Shown here piece after piece: positions 15,402 to 23,463 of a stretch of 64,000 nucleotides of DNA (position 1 is the first letter of the stretch; every line of letters begins with the position of its first letter). The stretch covers positions 2,418,001-2,482,000 of the forward strand of contig NZ_AP018678.1 of NCBI RefSeq assembly GCF_002218005.2, read 5' to 3'. The notes beneath the pieces were generated by a model. That model made no database searches, was not told the DNA's origin, and saw nothing but the letters and a program-made list of their open reading frames with translations. The stretch comes from Vibrio algivorus. Lineage in GTDB: Bacteria; Pseudomonadota; Gammaproteobacteria; Enterobacterales; Vibrionaceae. The position numbers and the translations under genes were made by a program.

Positions 15402-16994
15402 ATGGAAAACGCTCGCCCAATTCGCCGCGCTTTAATCAGCGTATCTGACAAAACTGGTATTGTAGAATTTGCTCAAGCACTCACTCAACGTGGTGTGGAA
15501 ATTCTTTCCACTGGCGGCACTTTTAAGCTGCTACAAGATAATGCCATCACCGCCACAGAAGTGTCTGATTACACAGGTTTCCCTGAAATGATGGACGGTC
15601 GTGTTAAAACTCTTCACCCGAAAGTGCACGGTGGCGTTCTAGGCCGTCGTGGTACGGATGAGGCGGTAATGGAACAACACGGCATCAACCCAATTGATAT
15701 CGTCGTGGTTAACCTATATCCATTCGCTGAAACGGTTGCCAAAGAAGGCTGCACACTAGAAGATGCCGTAGAAAACATCGATATCGGTGGGCCGACTATG
15801 GTTCGCTCGGCAGCCAAAAACCACAAAGATATCACTATCGTGGTGAATGCATCAGACTACGATCGCGTGATCGCAGAAATGGATGCTAACGACAAATCTC
15901 TGACTCTAGAAACTCGCTTTGATTTGGCGATTGCCGCGTTTGAGCACACTGCCGCTTACGATGGCATGATCGCTAACTACTTTGGCACTATGGTTCCTTC
16001 CTATGGAGAGAACAAAGAAGGTGATGAGGAAAGCAAATTCCCACGCACCTTTAATCAGCAGTTCGAGAAAAAACAAGACATGCGCTACGGTGAGAACAGC
16101 CACCAAGCCGCTGCTTTCTACGTTGAAGCGAATCCTCAAGAAGCCTCCGTTTCCACTGCGCGCCAAATCCAAGGTAAAGCCCTGTCTTACAATAACATTG
16201 CCGATACTGACTCAGCACTTGAATGTGTGAAAGAATTCAACGAGCCAGCTTGTGTGATCGTTAAGCACGCTAACCCATGTGGTGTGGCGTTAGGTAAAGA
16301 CATTCTTGAAGCATACAACCGCGCTTACCAAACCGATCCAACATCGGCGTTTGGTGGCATCATCGCCTTTAACCAAGAATTAGACGCAGCAACAGCGCAA
16401 GCAATTGTTGAACGTCAATTTGTTGAAGTGATTATCGCACCTTCTGTTTCAGCGGAAGCGATTAAAGTCGTGGAAGCGAAGAAAAACGTGCGTCTACTTG
16501 AGTGTGGCCAGTGGTCAAGCAAAACCACTGAATTTGATATCAAACGCGTGAATGGCGGTCTACTGGTTCAAGACCGTGATCAAGGCATGGTGAGCCTAGA
16601 TGACCTAAAAGTGGTTTCTAAACGTCAACCAAGTGATGAAGAATTAAAAGATGCGTTATTCTGCTGGAAAGTCGCCAAATACGTGAAATCAAACGCCATT
16701 GTTTACTCAAAAGGTGACATGACTATCGGTGTCGGCGCAGGCCAAATGAGCCGCGTGTACTCAGCCAAAATCGCCGGCATTAAAGCGGCAGATGAAGGTT
16801 TGCAAGTCGAAGGTTGTGTGATGGCATCGGATGCTTTCTTCCCATTCCGTGATGGCATCGACGCGGCAGCCGAAGCTGGCATTAAATGCGTGATTCAACC
16901 AGGCGGATCAATGCGTGATGATGAAGTAATTGCTGCTGCCGATGAACATGGCATGGCGATGATCTTTACCGGCATGCGTCATTTCCGTCATTAG
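15402..16994 (+). CDS. purH: Bifunctional AICAR transformylase / IMP cyclohydrolase
   Basis: Catalyses the last two steps of de novo purine synthesis, AICAR to FAICAR to IMP. From MENARPIRRALISVSDKTG the protein has 530 residues, the vibrio length. An ATG nine bases upstream (15393) is also possible. The N-terminal MGS-like cyclohydrolase domain covers about 1-200 (LSTGGTFKLL, FPEMMDGRVKTLHPK). The transformylase domain follows, with the catalytic KHANPCGVA and the C-terminal GGSMRDDEVIAAADEHGMAM. It is likely in an operon with purD, although 183 bases of CTAG-type repeat separate them. Confidence 0.97.
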   Translation: MENARPIRRALISVSDKTGIVEFAQALTQRGVEILSTGGTFKLLQDNAITATEVSDYTGFPEMMDGRVKTLHPKVHGGVLGRRGTDEAVMEQHGINPIDIVVVNLYPFAETVAKEGCTLEDAVENIDIGGPTMVRSAAKNHKDITIVVNASDYDRVIAEMDANDKSLTLETRFDLAIAAFEHTAAYDGMIANYFGTMVPSYGENKEGDEESKFPRTFNQQFEKKQDMRYGENSHQAAAFYVEANPQEASVSTARQIQGKALSYNNIADTDSALECVKEFNEPACVIVKHANPCGVALGKDILEAYNRAYQTDPTSAFGGIIAFNQELDAATAQAIVERQFVEVIIAPSVSAEAIKVVEAKKNVRLLECGQWSSKTTEFDIKRVNGGLLVQDRDQGMVSLDDLKVVSKRQPSDEELKDALFCWKVAKYVKSNAIVYSKGDMTIGVGAGQMSRVYSAKIAGIKAADEGLQVEGCVMASDAFFPFRDGIDAAAEAGIKCVIQPGGSMRDDEVIAAADEHGMAMIFTGMRHFRH

Positions 16995-17011
16995 AAATAA
17001 GGAAGCGAGGT

Positions 17012-17142
17012 TCTAGTCCCTAGTTTCTAGGGTTCGAGCCTCGTAATTTTCAAAAATTCTTAACGACTCGATACACTTGAAGATTTTAGACCTAATAAAA
17101 GCGTCTACCTCTAGGGACTAGGAACCAGGAACTAGTAACCTA
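17012..17142. repeat. Inverted CTAG-rich repeats between purH and purD
   Basis: CTAGTCCCTAG (17013-17023) and its exact reverse complement CTAGGGACTAG (17111-17121) bracket about 87 bases, with further CTAG units on both sides. It lies in the purH-purD intergenic mRNA and could fold as a long-range stem. It is the same word family as at 668-980 and 3569-3905. Confidence 0.55.
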
Positions 17143-17177
17143 AAATGTCGAGTCGATAAGCTAAAGAGATACCATAT

Positions 17178-18473
17178 ATGAACATTTTAATTATTGGCTC
17201 CGGCGGCCGCGAACACGCACTAGGCTGGAAAGCAGCACAAAACCCTGACGTTGAAACCGTATTCATTGCCCCTGGTAATGCGGGTACTGCGCTTGAGCCT
17301 AAACTTAAAAACATCAATATTGGCGTTGAAGATATTGATGGTCTAGTTGAGTTTGCACAAAACAACAGCATTGAATTGACGATTGTTGGCCCTGAAGCAC
17401 CGCTTGTTATTGGTGTGGTTGACGCATTCCGTGCGGCTAAACTGCCTATCTTTGGCCCGACTCAAGCGGCAGCGCAATTAGAAGGCTCTAAAGCGTTCAC
17501 AAAAGACTTTCTAGCACGTCATAAAATCCCAACCGCCGATTATGCTAACTTTACAGAAATCGAGCCTGCGTTGGCTTATGTGCGCGAAAAAGGCGCACCT
17601 ATCGTGATTAAAGCCGATGGCCTTGCAGCCGGTAAAGGCGTAATTGTTGCGATGACGCTACAAGAAGCTGAAGATGCCATTCAAGATATGTTGGCTGGCA
17701 ATGCCTTTGGGGAAGCCGGTAGCCGTGTGGTAATCGAAGAATTCCTTGATGGCGAAGAAGCAAGTTTCATCGTTATGGTCGATGGCTCAAGCGTACTGCC
17801 AATGGCCACCAGCCAAGATCACAAACGTGTTGGCGACAAAGATACCGGCCCAAATACTGGCGGTATGGGTGCGTATTCTCCCGCACCAGTAGTGACACCG
17901 GAAATCCACCAGCGCGTACTTGATGAAGTCATCTACCCAACCGTACGTGGCATGGATGCAGAAGGTTATCCTTACACTGGTTTCCTTTACGCAGGCCTGA
18001 TGATCATGGCTGATGGCACACCTAAAGTCATCGAATACAACTGCCGCTTTGGCGATCCAGAAACCCAACCTATCATGATGCGTATGCAATCTGATTTGGT
18101 TGAACTGTGTTTAATGGCGATTGATGAAAAATTAGATGAAGCGGAATCACATTGGGATCCTCGCGCGTCAATCGGTATTGTATTAGCCGCTGGCGGTTAC
18201 CCAGGTGATTACGCCAAAGGTGATGTGATCAGCTTACCAGCAGGCGCTGAAGTAGAAGGTGAGAAAATCTTCCATGCCGGCACCAGTAATAATGCCAATG
18301 GCGATGTCGTGACCGCTGGCGGCCGCGTACTATGTGCCACTGCACTAGGTAATACGGTTTCAGAAGCGCAACAACGTGCTTATCAGCTCGCGAAACAAGT
18401 AAGCTGGAATGGTATGTTCCATCGCAATGATATCGGTTATCGGGCAATTGCTCGTGAACAAGAGCAAAAATAA
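17178..18473 (+). CDS. purD: Phosphoribosylamine-glycine ligase (GAR synthetase)
   Basis: ATP-dependent joining of glycine to phosphoribosylamine, step two of purine synthesis. The 431 residues match E. coli PurD (429). Landmarks are the N-terminal NILIIGSGGREHALGWK, the ATP-grasp segment VIKADGLAAGKGVIVA, QDHKRVGDKDTGPNTGGMGA (the strongest family signature) and EYNCRFGDPETQPIMMR with the metal-binding residues. The ribosome site is GAGA upstream of ATG 17178. The stop codon is immediately followed by a small palindromic repeat and then a strong symmetric terminator. Confidence 0.97.
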   Translation: MNILIIGSGGREHALGWKAAQNPDVETVFIAPGNAGTALEPKLKNINIGVEDIDGLVEFAQNNSIELTIVGPEAPLVIGVVDAFRAAKLPIFGPTQAAAQLEGSKAFTKDFLARHKIPTADYANFTEIEPALAYVREKGAPIVIKADGLAAGKGVIVAMTLQEAEDAIQDMLAGNAFGEAGSRVVIEEFLDGEEASFIVMVDGSSVLPMATSQDHKRVGDKDTGPNTGGMGAYSPAPVVTPEIHQRVLDEVIYPTVRGMDAEGYPYTGFLYAGLMIMADGTPKVIEYNCRFGDPETQPIMMRMQSDLVELCLMAIDEKLDEAESHWDPRASIGIVLAAGGYPGDYAKGDVISLPAGAEVEGEKIFHAGTSNNANGDVVTAGGRVLCATALGNTVSEAQQRAYQLAKQVSWNGMFHRNDIGYRAIAREQEQK

Positions 18474-18520
18474 TACCAATCACACTAATTAGGTGATCAG
18501 ATAATTAATACGATTGGTAT
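18473..18520. repeat. Small palindromic repeat after purD
   Basis: Arms ATACCAATC (18473-18481) and GATTGGTAT (18512-18520) flank an A/T-rich core with TGATCA at its centre. A related half (ATACCAATTCC...) appears near 31183. It begins at the last base of the purD stop codon. Confidence 0.5.
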
Positions 18521-18544
18521 AAATTCCTAGTCGCATAAAAAAGC

Positions 18545-18579
18545 AAAAGCGCGCACTTTTATGAAGTGCGCGCTTTTTT
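18545..18579. terminator. Strong bidirectional terminator purD / yjaH
   Basis: Perfect 14-bp arms AAAAGCGCGCACTT (18545-18558) and AAGTGCGCGCTTTT (18564-18577) with a 5-base loop and T/A runs on both sides. It serves purD on the plus strand and can serve yjaH transcripts on the minus strand. Confidence 0.9.
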
Positions 18580-18593
18580 ATATGTAAAGACAA

Positions 18594-18725
18594 TATACCC
18601 AAAGTAATTGAAGTTGCAGTGAGGCGACAAGTGAATGAGGCCCCATGAGCGAGCATAGCTCGTCGATATGATTGGGGCGAATGAACGCCGACAACAAAGC
18701 TGCAGCTTCAAGTGCGACGGGTATA
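18594..18725 (+). repeat. ERIC (IRU) palindromic repeat after yjaH
   Basis: A 132-base element from TATACCC to GGGTATA. The core GTGAATGAGGCCCCATGAGC ... ATTGGGGCGAATGAACGC is typical of ERIC. Its right end is two bases from the yjaH stop codon, so it is transcribed as part of the yjaH 3' region. Confidence 0.88.
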
Positions 18726-18727
18726 GA

Positions 18728-19459
18728 TTAATTCATAATAAGATGAGCTCGCTGAATACAGCCATGAGTAGGTTCATCCAACAATAATAGCTTCTCAACC
18801 GTCAGGGTTTTACTCTTTTTATTTTTATAACCAATAAATGCAGCATAACTATTTAAACTTTTAATTCGTTCTTTTAGTACCGGGGATATATTCGCAACTT
18901 GATCGAACTGCAAGTTATCATATTGAACACCATCGCATGAGTCGAAAGCACTGCCATTCCATACCCCTTGAATTAACTCGAAACCTTGACCATGAATATC
19001 ATCGACTTTTTTGACTAAGTCTTCCGCTTGTTGCGAGTAATAATCTAAATCTTTTTGGTTTAATGGTAGTACTTGATTATCTAAACGATAACGCTGATAA
19101 ATCGCCTCGCCTTCAGCGCTAAAGCGAATATGAACGAGAAAAGGTTTTAATCCATCACTGCTTTGTTGTATTTCACCTTCACGAACAATCTCTTTAATAG
19201 TGCCATCTTGCCATTGGTAACTACTTTTATACCAAGCATTACCAGGTAATTGAACGTAATCTGATGCAACTTTAGGTTTGGATAGCGCTCGAGTATACCA
19301 ATAGAAAGCTTTTGAAGTGCCTTCTAATTCGCCACCGGATAATTCGGCGGACTCAACTGAGCCTGAGAATTTACTGCTGATATGATCTGTCCACGAGCCA
19401 GGTGATGAACAACCAGCAAGCAAAGATAAAGTAAGTATGGAAAAAAAACTACGTTTCAT
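18728..19459 (-). CDS. yjaH: DUF1481 lipoprotein (YjaH family)
   Basis: A 243-residue protein from MKRSFFSILTLSLLAGC, with a lipobox (LAGC) placing the lipid-modified cysteine at residue 17. The mature part is predominantly soluble and presumably periplasmic; its function is unknown. The E. coli homologue also lies directly downstream of hupA. A GTG 24 bases upstream (19483) falls inside the hupA terminator hairpin, so I reject it. The ATG used here begins at the base after the terminator's T tract, with no clear ribosome site. Translation therefore probably depends on read-through or on a processed leader. Confidence 0.85.
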   Translation of the reverse strand: MKRSFFSILTLSLLAGCSSPGSWTDHISSKFSGSVESAELSGGELEGTSKAFYWYTRALSKPKVASDYVQLPGNAWYKSSYQWQDGTIKEIVREGEIQQSSDGLKPFLVHIRFSAEGEAIYQRYRLDNQVLPLNQKDLDYYSQQAEDLVKKVDDIHGQGFELIQGVWNGSAFDSCDGVQYDNLQFDQVANISPVLKERIKSLNSYAAFIGYKNKKSKTLTVEKLLLLDEPTHGCIQRAHLIMN

Positions 19460-19492
19460 AAAAAAACTACGCTGAGAAGACACTCAGCGTAG
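19460..19492 (-). terminator. hupA terminator abutting the yjaH start codon
   Basis: On the minus strand, CTACGCTGAG and CTCAGCGTAG (19467-19476 and 19483-19492) form a perfect 10-bp stem with a 6-base loop, followed by seven Ts and then immediately the yjaH ATG. Confidence 0.88.
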
Positions 19493-19547
19493 TATATACA
19501 CAAACAACCGCTGGGTGCGAGTTGCAAATTATCAAGACAAAGTAAAA

Positions 19548-19820
19548 TTATTTTACAGCGTCTTTTAGTGCTTTACCGGCTGTGAATGCTGGAACATTTG
19601 CTGCAGAAATTTGGATTTCAGCACCTGTTTTAGGGTTACGGCCAGTGCGAGCTGCACGGTGGTTAATTTTAAAAGTACCAAAACCAATTAGTTGCACTTG
19701 ATCGCCATCTTTAAGAGCGCCAGTTACGCCTTCAAGAGTTGCTTCAAGAGCCGCTTTAGCTTGAGCTTTAGATAGGTCTGCTTTTTCAGCAATAGCATCG
19801 ATTAATTGAGTCTTGTTCAT
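19548..19820 (-). CDS. hupA: DNA-binding protein HU-alpha
   Basis: A 90-residue nucleoid protein that bends DNA non-specifically as a dimer. It begins MNKTQLIDAIAEKADLSKAQ; the DNA-gripping beta-arm GTFKINHRAARTGRNPKTG contains the intercalating proline (RNP). Length and sequence match HupA rather than a single-copy IHF subunit, and the yjaG-hupA-yjaH context is that of E. coli hupA. The 267 bases upstream hold its promoter region, where I see A/T-rich sequence but no confident hexamers. Confidence 0.97.
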   Translation of the reverse strand: MNKTQLIDAIAEKADLSKAQAKAALEATLEGVTGALKDGDQVQLIGFGTFKINHRAARTGRNPKTGAEIQISAANVPAFTAGKALKDAVK

Positions 19821-20087
19821 TCTAGGTTTCCCTTCTCATTATTTTTGAAGATCGTATTGTTTAAGGTCTGAAGTCACTCTAAATCATAAAGGCCCCGTCT
19901 GGCAAAGGTTTGTGGCACTTCTTTTGATCTTATGACGTAATTTTGACCATAATTTGAGCTTTAACTCACATTTTGTATTTTTTTAGGAAAATCAGATACA
20001 AAATGATGAATTTTAAACTATTAATGCTTTCTTGATTTAAGTGACACTACATTCATTAAAATAATCTTTTTTGTCAATTTGATTACA

Positions 20088-20681
20088 TTAATGTTCAACA
20101 CTAATCCCAATATTACTAATGCCTTCTTCACGTAGCTCAATACGTAACTCTTTAATCAAATCAATATCGCGAACTTCTGATTCACGTAATGGGCGGAATA
20201 ATGCCCATTGAACATCCCATTCTTGGCAAACCGCTTCATTTTGTTTTTGATTCTCGTTGGTGATCTCATCACTACCTTGTGCTTCTTCAAGTTGCGCAAC
20301 CGTCTTAACCGATACTTGGCTTAAGTCGATCATCGCTTCAAACATTTCTTCACGGTCAAGTAGAGCATGCAACAAAATAGATAAACCTATACAGGCATCA
20401 ATCGCAGGGTATACCGCATAGAATTGATAGTCTTCTGAGCTTGGGATCAACTCTTCTAGCTTTTCAAGTTGACGTTCGAAATTCACTTTGGCAGTTTTAA
20501 CCGTTAGAACTTCCCAAACACTGTCTAAAATTTCACGGTATTTTCGCGCATCGGCAAATTCGGTGTTTTCACAAAATAAAGCGTAGTTTGGATACATACG
20601 CTCACATAAACAGGCCATGAAAGTCATTTGCTGCCAAGGGACGAATTTTTCTAAGCGGACTTGAAGGGGATTCTGTAGCAT
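20088..20681 (-). CDS. yjaG: YjaG family protein (DUF416)
   Basis: A 197-residue soluble protein, the length of E. coli YjaG (196), starting MLQNPLQVRLEKFVPWQQM. It is acidic and probably all-helical, with no signal peptide or membrane segment. The DUF416 family has no established biochemical function. It lies upstream of hupA on the same strand, as in Enterobacteriaceae, but the 267-base gap suggests separate promoters. The sequence ENTEFADARKYREILDSVWE and the C-terminal IKELRIELREEGISNIGISV are family-typical. Confidence 0.9.
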   Translation of the reverse strand: MLQNPLQVRLEKFVPWQQMTFMACLCERMYPNYALFCENTEFADARKYREILDSVWEVLTVKTAKVNFERQLEKLEELIPSSEDYQFYAVYPAIDACIGLSILLHALLDREEMFEAMIDLSQVSVKTVAQLEEAQGSDEITNENQKQNEAVCQEWDVQWALFRPLRESEVRDIDLIKELRIELREEGISNIGISVEH

Positions 20682-20799
20682 AATTACGTTAACTCATTCC
20701 AAATAATACCAGACATGGGAAGTGTACTTGATAACCGTATCGTTTACTTGAAAAAGCATTCGGTTTACCTAAAAAAAGCATGGAGCTTAGTATAGTTTA

Positions 20800-21741
20800 A
20801 TGAAACCAACTGCCGAAACATCTGCTACCCCATTATTGTATATTGCATCAAAACAGCAGCAGGATTACCTAGATTTATTACAACAATCTAGCTTAAAACA
20901 TATCGCGATTACTCAAGATAAATCACAAGCGAACATCGTTTTGGCCGATCCACCCCTTCTGGCTAAATACCTTGATGAGCTCACCAATCTAAAATGGGCT
21001 CAAGCTACTTATGCCGGTATTGATAAGCTCACTAAACCGGAACTACGCCAAGACTACACTCTCACCAATGTGAAAGGAATTTTTGGGCAGCTTATTAGTG
21101 AGTATGTTTTAGGTTATAGCTTGAGCTACTTCCGACACTTGAATCAATACCAACAATTACAAGCTCAAAATAAATGGCAACCTATTGAATACCAGTCTGT
21201 GATGGGCAAAAAAGCCGTAATCCTTGGTACAGGTTCCATTGGTACTCAACTCGCATCATGCGTATCGGCATTGGGATTTGTTGCGATTGGGGTTAATAGT
21301 CGAGGTCTGATCCCACAAGGCTCAATGTTCAGCCAATGTTACTCAACCGAGCAACTCGATGAAGCATTAGCCCAAGCCGATGTGGTCGTTAATGCCCTAC
21401 CGAGCACGCCACAGACTTATCATATTTTAAACGCTCAACACTTATCACATTGCCAATCGGCTCTATTATTTAATATTGGCCGAGGAACGGCGGTCGATGA
21501 TGATGGCTTGTTACTGGCTTTAGAAAAGGGTTGGATTGCGCACGCTTATTTGGATGTTTTTCCGCAAGAGCCGTTACCGCAAGAAAGCGCGTATTGGCAG
21601 CATCCTAATGTCAGCATTACTCCGCATATTGCTGCTAATAGCTTTCCTCAACAGGTTTTCGATATTTTTGAGCAGAATATGCAACGCTGGCAAAATCAAC
21701 AGCCCTTATTAAATCAAGTGGATTTTAGTCGAGGTTATTAG
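20800..21741 (+). CDS. D-2-hydroxyacid dehydrogenase (NAD-dependent)
   Basis: A 313-residue cytoplasmic oxidoreductase of the D-isomer-specific 2-hydroxyacid dehydrogenase family, closest in size to glyoxylate/hydroxypyruvate reductase A (312). The nucleotide-binding motif AVILGTGSIGTQLA falls at about residues 145-158. The catalytic triad is visible as Arg in FNIGRGTAVDD, Glu in FPQEPLPQES and His in ITPHIAANSF. The substrate is not readable from sequence. The stop overlaps the next gene's GTG by one base (TAGTG), so the two are co-translated. No ribosome site stands out before ATG 20800. Confidence 0.85.
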   Translation: MKPTAETSATPLLYIASKQQQDYLDLLQQSSLKHIAITQDKSQANIVLADPPLLAKYLDELTNLKWAQATYAGIDKLTKPELRQDYTLTNVKGIFGQLISEYVLGYSLSYFRHLNQYQQLQAQNKWQPIEYQSVMGKKAVILGTGSIGTQLASCVSALGFVAIGVNSRGLIPQGSMFSQCYSTEQLDEALAQADVVVNALPSTPQTYHILNAQHLSHCQSALLFNIGRGTAVDDDGLLLALEKGWIAHAYLDVFPQEPLPQESAYWQHPNVSITPHIAANSFPQQVFDIFEQNMQRWQNQQPLLNQVDFSRGY

Positions 21742-22319
21742 TGGCTAGCTTTACTTCGCTATTAGATAACATTCAACAATGCCAAATTTGTGCTAAATCG
21801 CTTGCCGATGGATGTCGGCCAGTAGTACAAGCTCACCCAGATGCAAAGATATTAATTATTGGTCAAGCACCTGGATTAAAGGTTCATCAAACTGGCATTC
21901 CTTTCAATGATGCCAGTGGTGAGCGTTTACGCCAGTGGATGGGGATTGATAAAACGCTCTTTTATGATCCCCACTTTCTCGCCATTATGCCAATGGGGTT
22001 TTGTTATCCGGGAAAAGGCAAAAGTGGCGATTTACCACCACGTAAAGAATGCGCGCCGCAATGGCATGCACAACTACTGGAACAATTGCCAAATATTGAA
22101 CTGATCTTATTAATAGGCCAATATGCGCAAGATTATTACTTAGCGAATAAACCCAAAACCTTAACCGAGACAGTTCAAGCTTGGCAGCAGTATCTGCCTA
22201 AATATCTACCTTTGCCGCACCCTTCGCCACGCAATAATATCTGGCTCAAGAAGAATCCTTGGTTTGAACAACAGCTCGTCCCGCATCTGCAAAGCATTAT
22301 TGCTGAACTACAACTCTAG
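21741..22319 (+). CDS. Uracil-DNA glycosylase family protein, Fe-S type
   Basis: A 192-residue protein starting at GTG. It has four cysteines at 14, 17, 88 and 104 (C-X2-C ... C-X15-C), the spacing of the [4Fe-4S] cluster in family 4/5 uracil-DNA glycosylases. The motif 1 equivalent is IGQAPGLKVHQTGIPF (family 4: GEAPG), and the C-terminal motif is PHPSPRN. The glutamate of GEAPG is replaced by Gln, so base specificity could differ from a standard UDG. It is coupled to the upstream dehydrogenase by a TAGTG overlap. Its last 23 bases overlap the end of the convergent permease gene. Confidence 0.8.
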   Translation: MASFTSLLDNIQQCQICAKSLADGCRPVVQAHPDAKILIIGQAPGLKVHQTGIPFNDASGERLRQWMGIDKTLFYDPHFLAIMPMGFCYPGKGKSGDLPPRKECAPQWHAQLLEQLPNIELILLIGQYAQDYYLANKPKTLTETVQAWQQYLPKYLPLPHPSPRNNIWLKKNPWFEQQLVPHLQSIIAELQL

Positions 22320-23463
22320 TCGATTTCGCTTTACGCTGCATTAACCACAGCGCTAAGCCACCGTAGATCGCAACTTGTGCCCAGAGCTGCCAAACATAAG
22401 GAAGAACTTGTTCGAAGCTTGCGCCCATTTGGTTAAGACGCAAAAAACCATTAATTGCAGGGGTAGAGGGTGCTAATTGTGCTAACCATTTAAGTAAACT
22501 TGGCAGCTCTGAAGTCGGCCAGACAAAACCGGCACAAAAAACTAAAGGCAAAGAGCTCAATACCACGATTAAAGTCGCTAGCTCTTTACGCGGGATTAAT
22601 TCTCCCATCACCATCCCCAAACCAATCACTGCTAATAAAAATGGAATGATCAGTGCAAATAAATGGGAAATAGAAGCTAGGCGACTAATGCCATAAAACT
22701 CGAAACTAAAGCCGAAGTAGTACATTACTAATGGAATATAAGTCAGTAATAGAATCAGCGCTCGTGCCGACCACATATCAAAGGCCGAACAATCTTGCCA
22801 ATATCCAGTTTTCTTAGCTTGGCGTTGCTCATTAAGACCTCCACCGAGTAAGCCTGCGGCAATTAATAGCGTTTGATGCAAAATCAACACAAATACCGCT
22901 GGTACTATGTAATTAATATAGCCGTTGGTTGGGTTAAATACCGGCTGCATTGACAACTTAATTGGCGCATATTGATTGGCTGCCAAAACCAAGTTTTCTC
23001 CTGACATGACCATTCTCGACACTTTAGCCTGCGCCGATAAAGTCCCTCCTGCGGTCGCTAGCCCTTCAACTACTGTACCGTAAATAAGGAAATAAGCGGC
23101 ATCACCGGCATAGGCTAACGTCGGGCTTTCACCTAATAATAAATCACGAGCAAAGTGGCGAGGAATCAATAAAATGCCATGCACCTTACCTTGATTAAAT
23201 AACTGCTTGGCCGCTTCTAAGCTATAGGCATGTTGAGTGATCTGTACCTGTGGCGTAGCATCCACCATTCGCTCAAGTGTTCGACTGGTTGAAGTGTTAT
23301 CTAAATTGATCACTACAATCGATTGCTCACGCGGTAGTTGCTGGCTATAAGGTAGAGGGTATAAAAACGAATACATCACTACCCCACCAAACACCGTAAG
23401 CAGTAATGCCGAGTTGGTATAAATCGACTTTACTTCATAGCGAAATACTTGCCACCAGCTCAT
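22297..23463 (-). CDS. ABC-2 type permease, second of pair
   Basis: A 388-residue ABC-2 membrane protein. One N-terminal helix (about 20-36) is followed by a large periplasmic domain (REQSIVVINLDNTSTSRTLE, GKVHGILLIPRHFARDLL) and five or six C-terminal helices (about 175-380). This architecture belongs to the YhhJ/YbhR-type permeases of tripartite drug or bile-salt exporters. It is the last gene of a four-gene operon; its start overlaps the previous stop by one base. No ATP-binding motif is present in this protein or in its neighbours. Confidence 0.85.
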   Translation of the reverse strand: MSWWQVFRYEVKSIYTNSALLLTVFGGVVMYSFLYPLPYSQQLPREQSIVVINLDNTSTSRTLERMVDATPQVQITQHAYSLEAAKQLFNQGKVHGILLIPRHFARDLLLGESPTLAYAGDAAYFLIYGTVVEGLATAGGTLSAQAKVSRMVMSGENLVLAANQYAPIKLSMQPVFNPTNGYINYIVPAVFVLILHQTLLIAAGLLGGGLNEQRQAKKTGYWQDCSAFDMWSARALILLLTYIPLVMYYFGFSFEFYGISRLASISHLFALIIPFLLAVIGLGMVMGELIPRKELATLIVVLSSLPLVFCAGFVWPTSELPSLLKWLAQLAPSTPAINGFLRLNQMGASFEQVLPYVWQLWAQVAIYGGLALWLMQRKAKSTRVVVQQ

